NCBI RefSeq assembly: GCF_004153685.1
Contig: NZ_SDQD01000002.1
Span: 868,001-932,000, forward strand
Origin: Pollutimonas harenae
GTDB lineage: Bacteria; Pseudomonadota; Gammaproteobacteria; Burkholderiales; Burkholderiaceae_B
Length of the DNA: 64,000 nt
Direction: 5' to 3'
Below are positions 16,674 to 27,100 of this stretch, one piece after another. The position numbers were made by a program, and so were the translations under genes. Under the pieces are notes generated by a model, which searched no databases, was not told the DNA's origin, and was given only the letters and a program-made list of their open reading frames with translations. Every line of letters starts with the position of its first letter. Position 1 is the stretch's first letter.

Positions 16674-16704
16674 AAAAAAGGCGATAAGAATCGCCAATAT
16701 TATA
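16674..16704 (-). promoter_or_regulatory. Terminator-like hairpin overlapping a -10 element upstream of ppiD
   Basis: On the minus strand a 6-bp stem GGCGAT/ATCGCC (16680-16695, 4-nt loop) is followed by six T (16679-16674), an intrinsic terminator shape. Directly upstream of the stem on that strand is TATAAT (16704-16699), a perfect -10, with only a weak -35. Transcripts from that promoter would begin inside the stem and so escape it, while read-through from further upstream would be stopped. No minus-strand gene lies upstream within the gap. Confidence 0.45.
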
Positions 16705-16846
16705 AAAATCAGAGCCGAACGTAAAAATTTTATGCAGTTTACCACCACCCTCGCCGCAAGGCAGGAAGCAAGAGCGATAAAATGAGTCTGATGCACTTAC
16801 TATTATGCACGGTCTTTCTATTCTGGCTTTAATCGGACCCCTTAAA

Positions 16847-17605
16847 ATGACGCCTTGCCGCCCTGACTGGCCTTATCCGACCTTGATCGCCCACCGTGGC
16901 GCAGGTCATCACGCACCTGAAAACACACTCGCAGCCATGCGTATGGGCGCAGCGCAAGGATTCATGATGATGGAATACGACGCCAAGCTCAGCCGCGATG
17001 GCGTCGCCCTGTTGCTGCACGACGATGCGCTGGATCGCACCACAAACGTCAGCGGCAATGCAGCCGATAAAACCTGGGCCGAGCTGGCAGCAGTAGACGC
17101 TGGTAGCTGGCATTCGGCTCAATATGCCGGTGAACCCATACCGTCCCTGCACGCCATCGCAGCGTTCACCCGAGCCAACCACATACATAGCAATATAGAA
17201 ATCAAACCGCATACCGGACTAGACGCAGAAACCGGCAAACAGATCGCCAGGCTAGCCCGCAACCTTTGGGCCGGCGCGACGCTGCCGCCACTGCTGTCGT
17301 CGTTTTCAGAAACCGCATTGCAGGCTGCCCTGGATGAAGCCCCAGAACTGCCACGTGCCTTGCTGATTTCAAAAGAAGTACCCACGGACTGGGCCAAGCG
17401 CCTGCAACGGCTGGAATGCCAGGGCCTCAACCTGAATGATCAATACACCACGCGTGCGCTCGTTGAAGAAATACGCAATGCCGGCTATACCGTGGCTGTC
17501 TGGACTGTCAATAATCGGGCACGGGCTCAAGAGCTCCTCGATTGGGGCTGCAATGCGATCTTTACCGACGAAGTACAAACCATTTTGCCTGCCGACTTCG
17601 TCTGA
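16847..17605 (+). CDS. ugpQ: Glycerophosphodiester phosphodiesterase
   Basis: A 252-residue GDPD-family enzyme. The catalytic LIAHRGAGHHAPENT region near the N-terminus and EYDAKLSRDGVALLLHDDALDRTT carry the two histidines and the metal-binding Glu/Asp. It cleaves glycerophosphodiesters to glycerol-3-phosphate and an alcohol, and having no signal peptide it acts in the cytosol. ATG 16847 is preferred because it starts close to the conserved core; the frame's earlier ATG at 16805 adds 14 residues with no ribosome site. No ugp transport genes are adjacent. Confidence 0.92.
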   Translation: MTPCRPDWPYPTLIAHRGAGHHAPENTLAAMRMGAAQGFMMMEYDAKLSRDGVALLLHDDALDRTTNVSGNAADKTWAELAAVDAGSWHSAQYAGEPIPSLHAIAAFTRANHIHSNIEIKPHTGLDAETGKQIARLARNLWAGATLPPLLSSFSETALQAALDEAPELPRALLISKEVPTDWAKRLQRLECQGLNLNDQYTTRALVEEIRNAGYTVAVWTVNNRARAQELLDWGCNAIFTDEVQTILPADFV

Positions 17606-17633
17606 AGCCTGGCAGCGTCTATAAGGAAACCTC

Positions 17634-18488
17634 TTGTTCAGCTACCGACACGCCTTTCACGCGGGCAACCACGCCGATGTCCTGAAACACGCAATCTTCG
17701 TACATATTCTGGACCATCTGAACCGCAAGGACAGCGCATACTGGGTGATCGACACACACGCTGGCGCCGGGCTGTACGATTTACGCAGCGAATGGGCCAG
17801 CCAGAATGGCGAATTTACCGACGGCCTGGACCGCCTGCTGGGCGCTGACAACATGCCAGCCCTGATAGAACGTTACCTGGAAGAAGTCCATCATTTCAAT
17901 CCGGATGGCGTGGCCAACTTCTATCCCGGCTCACCCTGGCTGGCCTTGCGTGCATTGCGCGGACAAGACCGCCTGAGGCTGTTCGAGATGCATCCATCCG
18001 AAATCGATGTGCTCGAACAGAATCTGAAGGGTCAGGGCCGGAGTGCGCTACGTCAGACAACGATCTACAAGGCTGACGGCTTTGCGGGACTTAAAAGCCA
18101 GCTGCCTCCCGCACCACGCCGTGGTGTGGTCATTATTGATCCTTCTTACGAAGACAAGCAGGATTACCGCAAGACGTTGCAGGCGGTGAACGATGGCTTG
18201 AAGCGCTTTGCCACCGGCACGTTTGCCGTGTGGTACCCCTTGGTGCAACGCCTTGAGGTGCAAGAGCTGGTTCGTTCTCTGGAGCGTCTGCAAACGCCCT
18301 GGGTGCATGCAAGTCTGACGGTGCGCAAGCCTTCGGGCGATGGCTACGGGTTGCACGGCAGCGGGATGTTTGTGCTTAATCCTCCGTGGACTCTGTACGA
18401 TGAGCTGGCTGTTGCCTTACCTTGGTTAAGCGAGCAACTAAAGATGGATGATCGCGCCGGGCATACCTTGAAACGGCACGGGTCGTAG
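17634..18488 (+). CDS. rlmJ: 23S rRNA (adenine2030-N6)-methyltransferase
   Basis: A 284-residue RlmJ (YhiR/ComJ) protein. It begins with the family signature FSYRHAFHAGNHADVLKH and contains YWVIDTHAGAG and the N6-adenine methyltransferase-type VVIIDPSYE (DPPY-like) motif. It methylates one adenine of 23S rRNA and is also linked to use of external DNA as nutrient. The start is TTG (17634), with AAGGA 8 nt upstream; no ATG exists at the conserved N-terminus. Confidence 0.94.
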   Translation: MFSYRHAFHAGNHADVLKHAIFVHILDHLNRKDSAYWVIDTHAGAGLYDLRSEWASQNGEFTDGLDRLLGADNMPALIERYLEEVHHFNPDGVANFYPGSPWLALRALRGQDRLRLFEMHPSEIDVLEQNLKGQGRSALRQTTIYKADGFAGLKSQLPPAPRRGVVIIDPSYEDKQDYRKTLQAVNDGLKRFATGTFAVWYPLVQRLEVQELVRSLERLQTPWVHASLTVRKPSGDGYGLHGSGMFVLNPPWTLYDELAVALPWLSEQLKMDDRAGHTLKRHGS

Positions 18489-18505
18489 CCTGATTTGTCA
18501 GGTTT
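18489..18505 (+). terminator. Short hairpin after rlmJ
   Basis: CCTGA and TCAGG arms around a TTTG loop directly follow the rlmJ stop, then three T. This is a weak intrinsic terminator at best. The remaining bases up to 18601 hold nothing else that I can recognise. Confidence 0.35.
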
Positions 18506-18601
18506 AAGTACTGGATTATTGAGCTGCCAGCCCAAGCGAACCCGGTCATATTCGCCACACTTAAAACCAACGGTTAGCAGCCATTCACTTACAGCCAGCA
18601 A

Positions 18602-19336
18602 CTACAAAAACCGCTCGCCCTCTTTCAGATACCGCCACTGCCCTGGTGGCAGATCGCCCAGCACAATACGTCCCATGCGTACCCGTTTAAGGCCTATGAC
18701 CTTCAGACCCACCTGCTCACACATGCGTCGGATCTGTCGCTTCTTGCCTTCCTGCAAGACAAAACGCAGTTGGTCCTCGTTTTGCCACTCTACCTGGGCA
18801 CGGCGCAACGGCTTACCGTCAAGTGACAGACCAAAATTAAGCAAAGCCAGGCCATTGCCCGCAATCTTGCCCTGAACGCGCACCAAGTATTCTTTATCGA
18901 TATCAGAATCTTCATTGATCAACTGACGTGCAATCCGGCCATCTTGCGTCAGCACCAACAGGCCTTGCGAATCGATATCCAGCCTACCTGCTGGGGCCAG
19001 ACCCCGCAAATGGCCTGGCTCGAATTTCAGGGGAGATTTATCAACACGGTAACGTGTACTGGCGCTGATCAGGGAGACCGCAGGTCGATAGCCCTGCTCT
19101 GCCTGCCCCGATACATAGCCCACCGGCTTGTTCAATAATATCGTCACACGTGACGTCTGGCGCCGCTGCGCCTGCTTGTCGAGCGTGATTTTCTGGTCAG
19201 GCCAGGCTTTGCTGCCCAGTTCCGACACCACCACGCCGTCTACCCGCACCCAGCCCCGCTCGATGTAGGCATCGGCCTCGCGGCGCGAACACAAGCCGCG
19301 TTCGGCCATTAATTTTGAAATTCGTATTTTTTCCAT
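18602..19336 (-). CDS. rRNA pseudouridine synthase, RluF/RsuA family
   Basis: A 244-residue enzyme with an N-terminal S4 RNA-binding domain ([24 protein letters not shown]) and a RsuA/RluB/E/F catalytic domain. The catalytic aspartate is in [10 protein letters not shown], and the [13 protein letters not shown] motif follows. The KPVGYVSGQ segment and the C-terminal [12 protein letters not shown] are closest in pattern to RluF, which modifies 23S rRNA U2604, but the target cannot be fixed by reading alone. It is convergent with rlmJ and divergent from the ubiC-like gene. Confidence 0.88.
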   Translation of the reverse strand: MEKIRISKLMAERGLCSRREADAYIERGWVRVDGVVVSELGSKAWPDQKITLDKQAQRRQTSRVTILLNKPVGYVSGQAEQGYRPAVSLISASTRYRVDKSPLKFEPGHLRGLAPAGRLDIDSQGLLVLTQDGRIARQLINEDSDIDKEYLVRVQGKIAGNGLALLNFGLSLDGKPLRRAQVEWQNEDQLRFVLQEGKKRQIRRMCEQVGLKVIGLKRVRMGRIVLGDLPPGQWRYLKEGERFL

Positions 19337-19372
19337 AAGCGCTATTTTATGACTTTGGCGATAATAGCGTTT

Positions 19373-19969
19373 ATGGAATTACAGCCAACATATCGCAGCA
19401 CCTGGAAGTCCAACCCCTTACCTTGTCTGAGTCGGCCGCAAAGACACTGGCTTTTCCGGCCCGGAGCCCTCACCGCAGGTTTGCGTCAGCTGGGCCAGGT
19501 GCAGCTACGGGTCATCAACGAACAAGCAATCGGCCTGCATCCCGCCGAGGCCTGGATGCTGCAGCGTGACATACGCAGCCCCATCTGGGTGCGCGAAATC
19601 ATGATGTCCATAGACGGCATCGACAGCGTATTCGCGCGCAGCTTTACTCCACTAAGCGCATCGCACGGACTATGGCAGGGCATGCGGCGCCTGCGCTCGC
19701 GCCCTTTGGCCGACATGCTCTACCACAACCCTCAAATCATACGATCACCGTTTTTAGCCTGCCGTCTGCATAGCCAGAACCCTTTATACGGTACGGCACA
19801 GCGCATCATGGGCTCGCAGCGCCCTCCCGCACACAAGTTGCTGGCACGCTGCTCAGTGTTCTGGCGCGGTGGTGAACCTTTATTGGTAGCCGAGTGCTTT
19901 ATGCCAGAGTTCTGGGCGCTCGCGGCCAAATCAGCCTACGCACAGGGACTGGATCCGGCCAAGCTATAA
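19373..19969 (+). CDS. ubiC: Chorismate--pyruvate lyase
   Basis: About 198 residues, slightly longer than E. coli UbiC. Family landmarks are visible: an arginine in the [13 protein letters not shown] stretch, the ADMLYHNP segment matching the GRYLF region, and the catalytic-site glutamate near the C-terminus in [11 protein letters not shown]. It removes pyruvate from chorismate to give 4-hydroxybenzoate for ubiquinone. An upstream in-frame ATG at 19349 would add eight residues; neither start has a strong ribosome site. Chorismate is also the precursor of dihydroxybenzoate needed by the siderophore genes at 56491 onward. Confidence 0.85.
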   Translation: MELQPTYRSTWKSNPLPCLSRPQRHWLFRPGALTAGLRQLGQVQLRVINEQAIGLHPAEAWMLQRDIRSPIWVREIMMSIDGIDSVFARSFTPLSASHGLWQGMRRLRSRPLADMLYHNPQIIRSPFLACRLHSQNPLYGTAQRIMGSQRPPAHKLLARCSVFWRGGEPLLVAECFMPEFWALAAKSAYAQGLDPAKL

Positions 19970-19970
19970 A

Positions 19971-20507
19971 TCAGCGCCAGCGTTCGACTTCCACTGACAC
20001 GCTGTCGTTGTCTGAAGCGACCAGCGCGACGCCTTCCTGTATGGTCACATGCAAAGTCATATTGCGTTGAGATAAGCTCGCCAGCGCCTGAACGGCTGTC
20101 GGTTCAACCGACAGCACATCGAGCTTGCGCATTCTGGCCACTGACGCCTGCACGCCCTGCCACCAGACCTGGCTGGCATGTCCGCCATAACAGAACACCA
20201 CTACCTGATCTGACTTGCCGCCCGCCTGCAGCAGGCGGCGTTCATCGGGATGCCCAAGCTCTATCCAGTTCAAGACAAAGCCAGTCAAGTCCTTCTGCCA
20301 GAGAGAAGGCTCATCGGTGGTGCTCAGGCCGCGCGTAAACGATAAGTCTTCGCTGGCGTACATGGCAAAGGCCAGTACCCTGAGCATCATGCGCTCGTCG
20401 GTTTCGGATGGGTGCCGCGCAAGAGTCAGCACATGACTGCCATAATAGTTGCGGTCCATATCGGCCACATGCAGTTCGAGTTTGAATATCGTCGCGCGTA
20501 AAGCCAT
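19971..20507 (-). CDS. yaeQ: YaeQ family protein
   Basis: A 178-residue YaeQ protein, the usual length, starting with the conserved ALRATIFKLELHVADMDRNYYGSH. The family has a PD-(D/E)XK-nuclease-like fold with no settled biochemical function; a transcription-antitermination link has been proposed for relatives. Here its start lies one base after the glnB stop, so it is almost certainly co-transcribed with glnB. Confidence 0.93.
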   Translation of the reverse strand: MALRATIFKLELHVADMDRNYYGSHVLTLARHPSETDERMMLRVLAFAMYASEDLSFTRGLSTTDEPSLWQKDLTGFVLNWIELGHPDERRLLQAGGKSDQVVVFCYGGHASQVWWQGVQASVARMRKLDVLSVEPTAVQALASLSQRNMTLHVTIQEGVALVASDNDSVSVEVERWR

Positions 20508-20508
20508 G

Positions 20509-20898
<390 letters not shown>

Positions 20899-22191
20899 TC
20901 AATCGTGAGCTGTGGCGGAGTCCCAGCGCCTGCTGAAATCCGCACCCGATGGAGCCTGGTACAAGCGCAAGGAAAGCTCGGGCAGTATGGCCAGAAGGTG
21001 GTCAAAAATATTGCCTTGTATACGCTCATACTCGACCCACGCAGTATTGTTGGCAAAGCAATATATCTCGACGGGTATGCCTTGAGATTCGGGTTCCATC
21101 ATCCGGACTATCATCAGCATGTCCTGGTGCAGCTCGCGCTGGGTACGCAAATACGCCAGTGCATAAGCCCTGAAAGTGCCAATATTGGTCAGGCGCCGCC
21201 GATTGCCCTGCAGTTCGCCCATGAGCCCCAATGCCTGGTTGCTGCTTTCAAGCTCCTGCTGTTTGCCAGCCAGGTAATCCTTCAGCAGTGCAAACCGGCT
21301 TAATGCCCTGATTTCATCTTCGGTCAGAAAGCGCACCGTGCTGGCATCCAGACGCAGGGTGCGCTTGATGCGACGGCCGCCCGACTCGAACATATAACGC
21401 CAGTTGCGATAGCTTTCCGAAAACAGCTTGTAGGTGGGTATCGTGGTGACGGTCTTGTCCCAATTTTGCACCTTGACCGTGTGCAAGGCCATATCGATGA
21501 CGAAACCGTCAGCCCCGGCTTGCGGCATGTCTATCCAGTCGCCGATGCGCAGCATGTCATTGGATGTCATTTGCGCGCTGGCCACCAGCGAAAGCAAGGT
21601 GTCTTTGAACACCAGCAACAGCACGGCTGACAAGGCACCCAGGCCCGATAACATCAGCAAGGGGGAGCGATTGACCAGGATCGAAATAATCAAGATGACG
21701 CAGACAATCCAGACCACGATCTTGCCAAGCTCCAGGTAACCTTTGATGGATCGGGTTTGCGCACGCGTGCTGGCATCGTAGGTATCTTGCCAGGCCGACA
21801 ATATTCCGTTGGCAGCCATGAACAGGAAAACAAAACCGGCCGACAGGAAAATACGAGCCAACAAAGCAGCATATCGCTCGTCTATGGGCAACAGGCCGAT
21901 GTTGGACATGATGACCAGCATAGGCACCGCATAGCTGATATTGCGAAATACGCGGCGGCGCGACAGCGCAACCGACCAATCATCCCGGCCAACTGCGGTA
22001 AGTGCCCTCCGGGTGATCTTCGCCAGCACGCGTGAGGTAATCCAGCCTGCCACCACCACGAGTATGGTCAGCACCGCGAGACCCAGCAACACCTGGGCCC
22101 AAATGGCGTCTGGCATGTTCTGGCTCAGCCAGTTATCGCCCATCCAGCGGACCAGCAAGCTCTGTTCTATATGTTGTGGAAGTTCTCGCAT
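20899..22191 (-). CDS. Mechanosensitive ion channel, MscS family (YbdG-like)
   Basis: About 430 residues, near the length of E. coli YbdG. Several N-terminal membrane helices precede the pore-lining TM3 and the MscS beta domain (GDWIDMPQAGADGFVIDMALHTVKVQNWDKTVTTIPTY). It opens under membrane tension to release solutes on osmotic downshift. The frame extends to 22320, but that would run into divergent argH; ATG 22191 is chosen, although its ribosome site is weak. Confidence 0.9.
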   Translation of the reverse strand: MRELPQHIEQSLLVRWMGDNWLSQNMPDAIWAQVLLGLAVLTILVVVAGWITSRVLAKITRRALTAVGRDDWSVALSRRRVFRNISYAVPMLVIMSNIGLLPIDERYAALLARIFLSAGFVFLFMAANGILSAWQDTYDASTRAQTRSIKGYLELGKIVVWIVCVILIISILVNRSPLLMLSGLGALSAVLLLVFKDTLLSLVASAQMTSNDMLRIGDWIDMPQAGADGFVIDMALHTVKVQNWDKTVTTIPTYKLFSESYRNWRYMFESGGRRIKRTLRLDASTVRFLTEDEIRALSRFALLKDYLAGKQQELESSNQALGLMGELQGNRRRLTNIGTFRAYALAYLRTQRELHQDMLMIVRMMEPESQGIPVEIYCFANNTAWVEYERIQGNIFDHLLAILPELSLRLYQAPSGADFSRRWDSATAHD

Positions 22192-22251
22192 TGTGTCGCG
22201 TGAGCACCATGAATTTGGCAACCCCCAATCATAACGTAAGGCTTCCTCCCT

Positions 22252-22257
22252 TATAAT
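22252..22257 (+). promoter_or_regulatory. -10 element very close to argH start
   Basis: A perfect TATAAT lies 9 nt before the argH ATG. Initiation about 7 nt downstream would start the transcript only a few bases before the ATG, leaving no room for a ribosome-binding site, and no Shine-Dalgarno sequence is visible in the gap. No convincing -35 is seen. Confidence 0.45.
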
Positions 22258-22266
22258 CCAGTCACT

Positions 22267-23685
22267 ATGCCAAAAAATACTTCTTCCGATCTGCAAAACC
22301 AGTTTGCCAACAAAGCGCAAGCCTGGTCCGCCCGATTCTCCGAACCCGTCTCCGAGCTGGTCAAACGCTATACAGCGTCCATCAATTTCGAACAGCGCCT
22401 GGCTCCGTTCGACATTCAGGGCTCACTGGCACATGCCGACATGCTCGCTGCCATAGGCATCATCAGCGCCGACGACAATGCTGCCATCCAGCAAGGCATG
22501 GCCCAAATTCTGAAAGAAATCGAATCGAACACGCTTGCCTGGTCCATTGATCTCGAAGACGTACACCTGAATATAGAAAAGCGTCTGGTCGAACTCATTG
22601 GTGATGCGGGAAAACGGTTGCACACCGGCCGCTCCCGCAACGACCAGGTAGCCACCGACATCCGGCTGTGGTTGCGTCACGAAATTGACCTGGCCATCGA
22701 TTTGCTGCAACAGTTGCGCCACAAGTTGGCCACCCTGGCACTCGAGCACGCCGAAACCATCCTGCCTGGCTTTACCCATCTGCAAGTGGCCCAGCCCGTA
22801 ACCTTCGGCCACCATCTGCTGGCCTATGCAGAGATGTTCGGTCGCGATGCAGAGCGCCTGGCCGACTGCCGTAAGCGGGTCAACCGCCTGCCGCTGGGTG
22901 CCGCCGCACTGGCAGGCACGTCCTATCCCATCGACCGCGAGCGCGTTGCCGCCACCCTGGGCTTTGACGAAGTCTGCCGCAACTCGCTAGACGCCGTATC
23001 CGACCGCGATTTTGCCATAGAATTTTGCGCCTCAGCCGCACTGATCATGACGCATATTTCACGCTTGTCCGAAGAGCTTGTTTTGTGGATGAGCCCACGC
23101 GTGGGCTTTATAGATTTGGCCGACCGCTTTTGCACTGGCAGCTCGATCATGCCGCAAAAGAAAAACCCCGATGTTCCTGAACTGGCACGCGGCAAAACCG
23201 GGCGCGTCAATGGCCACCTTATCGCCCTGCTTACGCTCATGAAAGGTCAGCCCTTGGCCTACAACAAAGACAACCAGGAAGACAAAGAAGGTTTGTTCGA
23301 CGCGGCCGACACCATCCGCGATACGCTGACCATTTTCGTCGACATGGTGGGCGGCATCAAGGTCAAACCCGAAGCCATGCGCGCAGCCGCCCTGCAAGGT
23401 TTTGCCACGGCCACCGACCTGGCCGACTATCTCGTCAAGAAAGGCATACCGTTTCGCGATGCGCACGAAACCGTGGCCCACGCGGTGCGTGCCTGCGAAG
23501 ATCAAGGCTGCGATCTGGCCGATCTGTCTCTTGAGCAGCTGCAGGCTTTTCACCCATCGATCGAGCAAGACGTGTTCAGCGTGCTGACGCTCGAAGGTTC
23601 GGTCGCCGCGCGCAAGCACATAGGCGGCACTGCACCCGAGCGTGTCAAGATCGAAGCCCAGCGCGTGCTGGACTCAGGCCGCTGA
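22267..23685 (+). CDS. argH: Argininosuccinate lyase
   Basis: A 472-residue lyase of the fumarase/aspartase superfamily, normal length. The signature [12 protein letters not shown] is intact, as are the upstream HTGRSRNDQ and [13 protein letters not shown] motifs that contribute substrate and catalytic residues. It splits argininosuccinate into arginine and fumarate, the last step of arginine synthesis. It is divergent from the MscS-type gene and convergent with the small Nif11-like gene. There is no visible Shine-Dalgarno sequence. Confidence 0.97.
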   Translation: MPKNTSSDLQNQFANKAQAWSARFSEPVSELVKRYTASINFEQRLAPFDIQGSLAHADMLAAIGIISADDNAAIQQGMAQILKEIESNTLAWSIDLEDVHLNIEKRLVELIGDAGKRLHTGRSRNDQVATDIRLWLRHEIDLAIDLLQQLRHKLATLALEHAETILPGFTHLQVAQPVTFGHHLLAYAEMFGRDAERLADCRKRVNRLPLGAAALAGTSYPIDRERVAATLGFDEVCRNSLDAVSDRDFAIEFCASAALIMTHISRLSEELVLWMSPRVGFIDLADRFCTGSSIMPQKKNPDVPELARGKTGRVNGHLIALLTLMKGQPLAYNKDNQEDKEGLFDAADTIRDTLTIFVDMVGGIKVKPEAMRAAALQGFATATDLADYLVKKGIPFRDAHETVAHAVRACEDQGCDLADLSLEQLQAFHPSIEQDVFSVLTLEGSVAARKHIGGTAPERVKIEAQRVLDSGR

Positions 23686-23721
23686 TCGTCCAGGCGGCTT
23701 TCTTACAGTCATAGGCCTGGC

Positions 23722-23931
23722 CTATTCCGTCGCATCGGACAGGGTCAGTGCACTTTGCAAATACAACGCCAGTTCGCTCCGGTCGACGGCAATCTGCAGG
23801 CGCTGCGCGGAATCAAATACGATGTCTATTGCCTGCTCAAGCGATTGAGCAGCATACAGTCTATCGAGTAGCAAAGAGTCCTTGCTGGGCAAGCGCTGCA
23901 ATGTTTCAAAGGTGTGGGCGGAAATACTCAT
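23722..23931 (-). CDS. Small Nif11-like protein, 69 residues
   Basis: A short helical protein with the pattern of the Nif11-like domain: an N-terminal MS..F..L, an acidic-Leu helix, AAQSLEQAIDI in the middle and DRSELALYL near the end. There is no Gly-Gly leader site and no cysteine/serine-rich core after the domain, so it does not look like a typical RiPP precursor. ATG 23931 is chosen; the frame starts 15 nt earlier at 23946. It is transcribed divergently from the large SARP-type regulator gene across a 170-bp gap and may be its target. The family call is a by-eye resemblance. Confidence 0.62.
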   Translation of the reverse strand: MSISAHTFETLQRLPSKDSLLLDRLYAAQSLEQAIDIVFDSAQRLQIAVDRSELALYLQSALTLSDATE

Positions 23932-24029
23932 ACGTGTCTCGCACATTATTACAAGGTAAACAACAACAAGGCGAGACCCGGACTAACCCTGGCGCCGTTC
24001 AGCCTCGCACGTTATGCTTTGCCAATAGT

Positions 24030-24057
24030 TTCAACAAAAGAAATTATTTTGTATTAA
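24030..24057 (+). promoter_or_regulatory. Candidate promoter of the SARP-type regulator gene
   Basis: In an AT-rich stretch, TTCAAC (24030-24035) and TATTAA (24052-24057) are spaced by 16 nt, a plausible -35/-10 pair reading toward the regulator. Initiation near 24064 would put the heptamer repeat at 24072-24089 just downstream of the start point. Confidence 0.4.
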
Positions 24058-24071
24058 TTTGAGCAAATTAC

Positions 24072-24089
24072 CGTAAGCTGATCGTAAGC
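24072..24089 (+). promoter_or_regulatory. Heptamer direct repeat with SARP-type spacing
   Basis: CGTAAGC occurs twice (24072-24078 and 24083-24089) separated by four bases, an exact 11-bp period. SARP regulators are known to bind direct heptamer repeats with this geometry. The repeat ends 12 nt before the ATG of the gene for a SARP-type protein, which suggests autoregulation. If the upstream promoter is right, binding here would repress rather than activate. Confidence 0.5.
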
Positions 24090-24101
24090 CAGACCACGCT
24101 C

Positions 24102-27100
24102 ATGAATTCGACTTTCCCAGAACCCTCCTTGTCCATCCAGCTATTGGGGGAAGCTAAGCTGATGCGGAATCAGCAGCCGTTAAGCGGAAAGCTTTACGAC
24201 AAAGTTATCGCCCTGCTCGCTTACCTGATCGTCGAATCCGGCCAAAGTCATACGCGCGAACGCCTGGCAATGTTGTTATGGCCTGCATTCTCCTCTGACA
24301 TCGCCCGGGGCAACCTGCGACAGACCCTGTATTACTTGCGCCAAATATTTCACACGGATGCGGCGTCCTTGCTGTCCTCCAACCGGAACACCGTGCAATT
24401 CCTGCATGACGAATCGCGTTGTCGGATCGACCTGAAACGATTTACCCAGCCGGCACCGATTTGTCTCCAATGTGCAACAACATCTGTGTCGACACCGTGC
24501 GAAACCTGCCTGAACCATCTTGCAATGCGCGTTGACGCCTACCAGGGTGAGTTTCTGGCCGGCCTGTCGCTGACCGATGCGCCCGACTTTGATATTTGGC
24601 TGGAGGCACAGCGCTTGAGCCTGCGAGGACAGGCTTTTGCTCTGGCTGAACAGCTGAGCCACGCCCACGAGACGCAAGGACGGCTCGACACGGCGCTGAG
24701 CTACGCCTTGCGCTGCATCGAGCTCGAACCCTGGAACGAGTCGGGCCATCGCCAGCACATGCGTCTGCTGGCAAGCAAGGGTCAACATGGCGCGGCCCAA
24801 GCCTTTTACGACGCTTACAGCAACAAGCTTGAGCGCGACTTGAACGTCGAACCCGACCAAAGTACACAAGCTCTTTTCGAATCCATTCATAAGGGTGGGC
24901 TGCAGGTAGGAGCACCACTCTCAAGTACGCTGACGCCAACCATTCCCCGGGTCGAAACAGGGCGCAGGCAGGCTACTATTTTATGTTGTCATGTTGGCTT
25001 GCCTCCGAATTTCGGGACAAAGGGGCCGGAACAATTGGCGGCGCCCCGTTCGGTATGCGCATCGGTGCTACGTCGCTATGCGGGCCATATCGCCTTGGGG
25101 CAAGGCGGCTACATTTATGCTTATACGGGATATCCGCAAGCATCGGAACATGCGGGGCTGCAGGCTGTACAAGCGGCTCTTGAGCTGCAGGCATGCCTGA
25201 TGCCGCATTATCGGCTTCGGATTGGCATTCACACCGGCATCATTGTGACGGGGTTCGACCCCGCCCTTCCAGACATCATCGGAAATGTATCCGCCATAGC
25301 TTGGCAACTGTGCCGACGTATGCAACGAACAGGCATAGTCATCAGCGAAAGCACCCGCCGCCTGGTGCATGGCCGGTTTCGGCTACAGACCTTGAAGCCG
25401 ATGCATGTCAAAGAAGACTCGGCAGATGCAAATGATATGCACATACCGGTTTATAAGCTGATCGGCCCATCGCAGACCAGTGGCCGCGTTACAGTGCCAC
25501 ATGCCGGCCTGATCGGAAGACAACAAGAACTTCAGCGCCTCAAGCGGCTCTGGCGACTTGCTTTGTCCGGCCAGGCACAGTTCCTGGCCCTGCGGGGCGA
25601 AGCAGGGCTGGGCAAAACCCGCATCGCGCGCGCACTGATCGAGCAGACTGATCCCACAAACTCGATCGTGCGCCACCTGCACTGCTACTCGGAACACCAG
25701 CACACACCGTTTTATCCCATCATCTCGATGTTTGAAGCAACACTGGGGTTTACGGACGACGACACCGTCATATATCGACGCGAGAAACTGAATCAGCATC
25801 TTGTTCATCACCACCCAGCCATTGCATCCCGCGCCTTTCCTATCCTGATGGCCATGCTTTCCATAGCACCGCCCCAGGCCCCGGTACTGCCGCCGCGTCA
25901 GCGCAAACAGCAAACCCTGGACATGCTGCTCACACTGCTGGACAGCATAGCAATGCGTGGCACGCTGCTCTTGATCATCGAGGATGCGCAGTGGCTGGAC
26001 GTGACCAGCCTTCAGTTACTCGAACGGCTTGTTCATCGGCAAAACCCCGTCGCGCTGTTTACCCTGATCACAGCCCGCTGCGAGTTCACGCCGGCCTGGC
26101 TGCAAGCGAACTCGGTGCTCGAGCTTCAACCCTTAAAAGACAAACACATCGCTCGCTTGGCGCAAGCGGCGAGCAGATCATCCCTGTCCAGCCAGTTAAT
26201 TGGGCACATTATTCAGCGGGCAGACGGCATACCTTTATATGCCGAAGAAATGGCACAGCTTTCTTCCCACTCAGTCCACGACGCCATACCCGCCTCACTA
26301 CAGTATTTGCTTCGCGTCCGGCTTGAAGCCGTCCCGCATGCGCGCCGACTCTTGCAGCTGGCCGCTACTATCGGCCGCAAATTCGGACACGATTTGCTGC
26401 AGCGTGTCAGTGCCCTCGACAACGAAAAACTCGACGCCATCCTGCACGAATTGACCGAGGCCCGGCTTATAGAGCTGATTGAGCCGCAAGACGCCGTTTT
26501 CCAGTTTCGCCATGCCCTCTTGCAGGAAGCGGCCTATACCTCCCAGGTTCAAGCCGACATGCAGCAGGCCCATCTGCAAGTGGCCACCATGCTCAGCACG
26601 CACTATGCCCAGCGGACCGCTCAGCAGCCTGGTGAAATAGCACGGCATTACACGGCGGCGGACGATGCCGAAGCCGCCCTGCCCTGGTGGCTGGCAGCGG
26701 GCCGCAAAGCCTTGCGTGTATCTGCCAACGCCGAAGCCAGAGATTATCTGCAAACGGGGCTGGATCTTGTCGCAAAACTTCCCCATACCCCGGAGCGCAA
26801 GGCCATGGAACGCGAATTCCTGCTTCCTCTGGGCCAAGCCTTGCTTTTGTTGCGCGGCTACGGCTCCGAAGATGCAGTAGCCGTCTATGACCGCGCTCTG
26901 ACGCTGGACGAGGCTAGCGTGTCGCCGCGTCAGCGATTCGAAATCCTGTGGGGGCAATGGATGGTTTCCAGTTCCCGCCCTGGGTCCGGCTTCAGGCATT
27001 CATGGGATATCACCCAGCAATTGTTGCAACTGGCCCGCGATAGCGGCGACGATGAACTCCTGGTGCAGGCCTATTCAGCCGCCGCCAACATCACGCTATG

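Noticed and set aside
16696-16846. Possible tRNA or small RNA gene upstream of ppiD
   Set aside because: No T-loop GTTCRA motif, acceptor stem pairing or other tRNA feature is visible; only a -10 element and a small stem can be supported.
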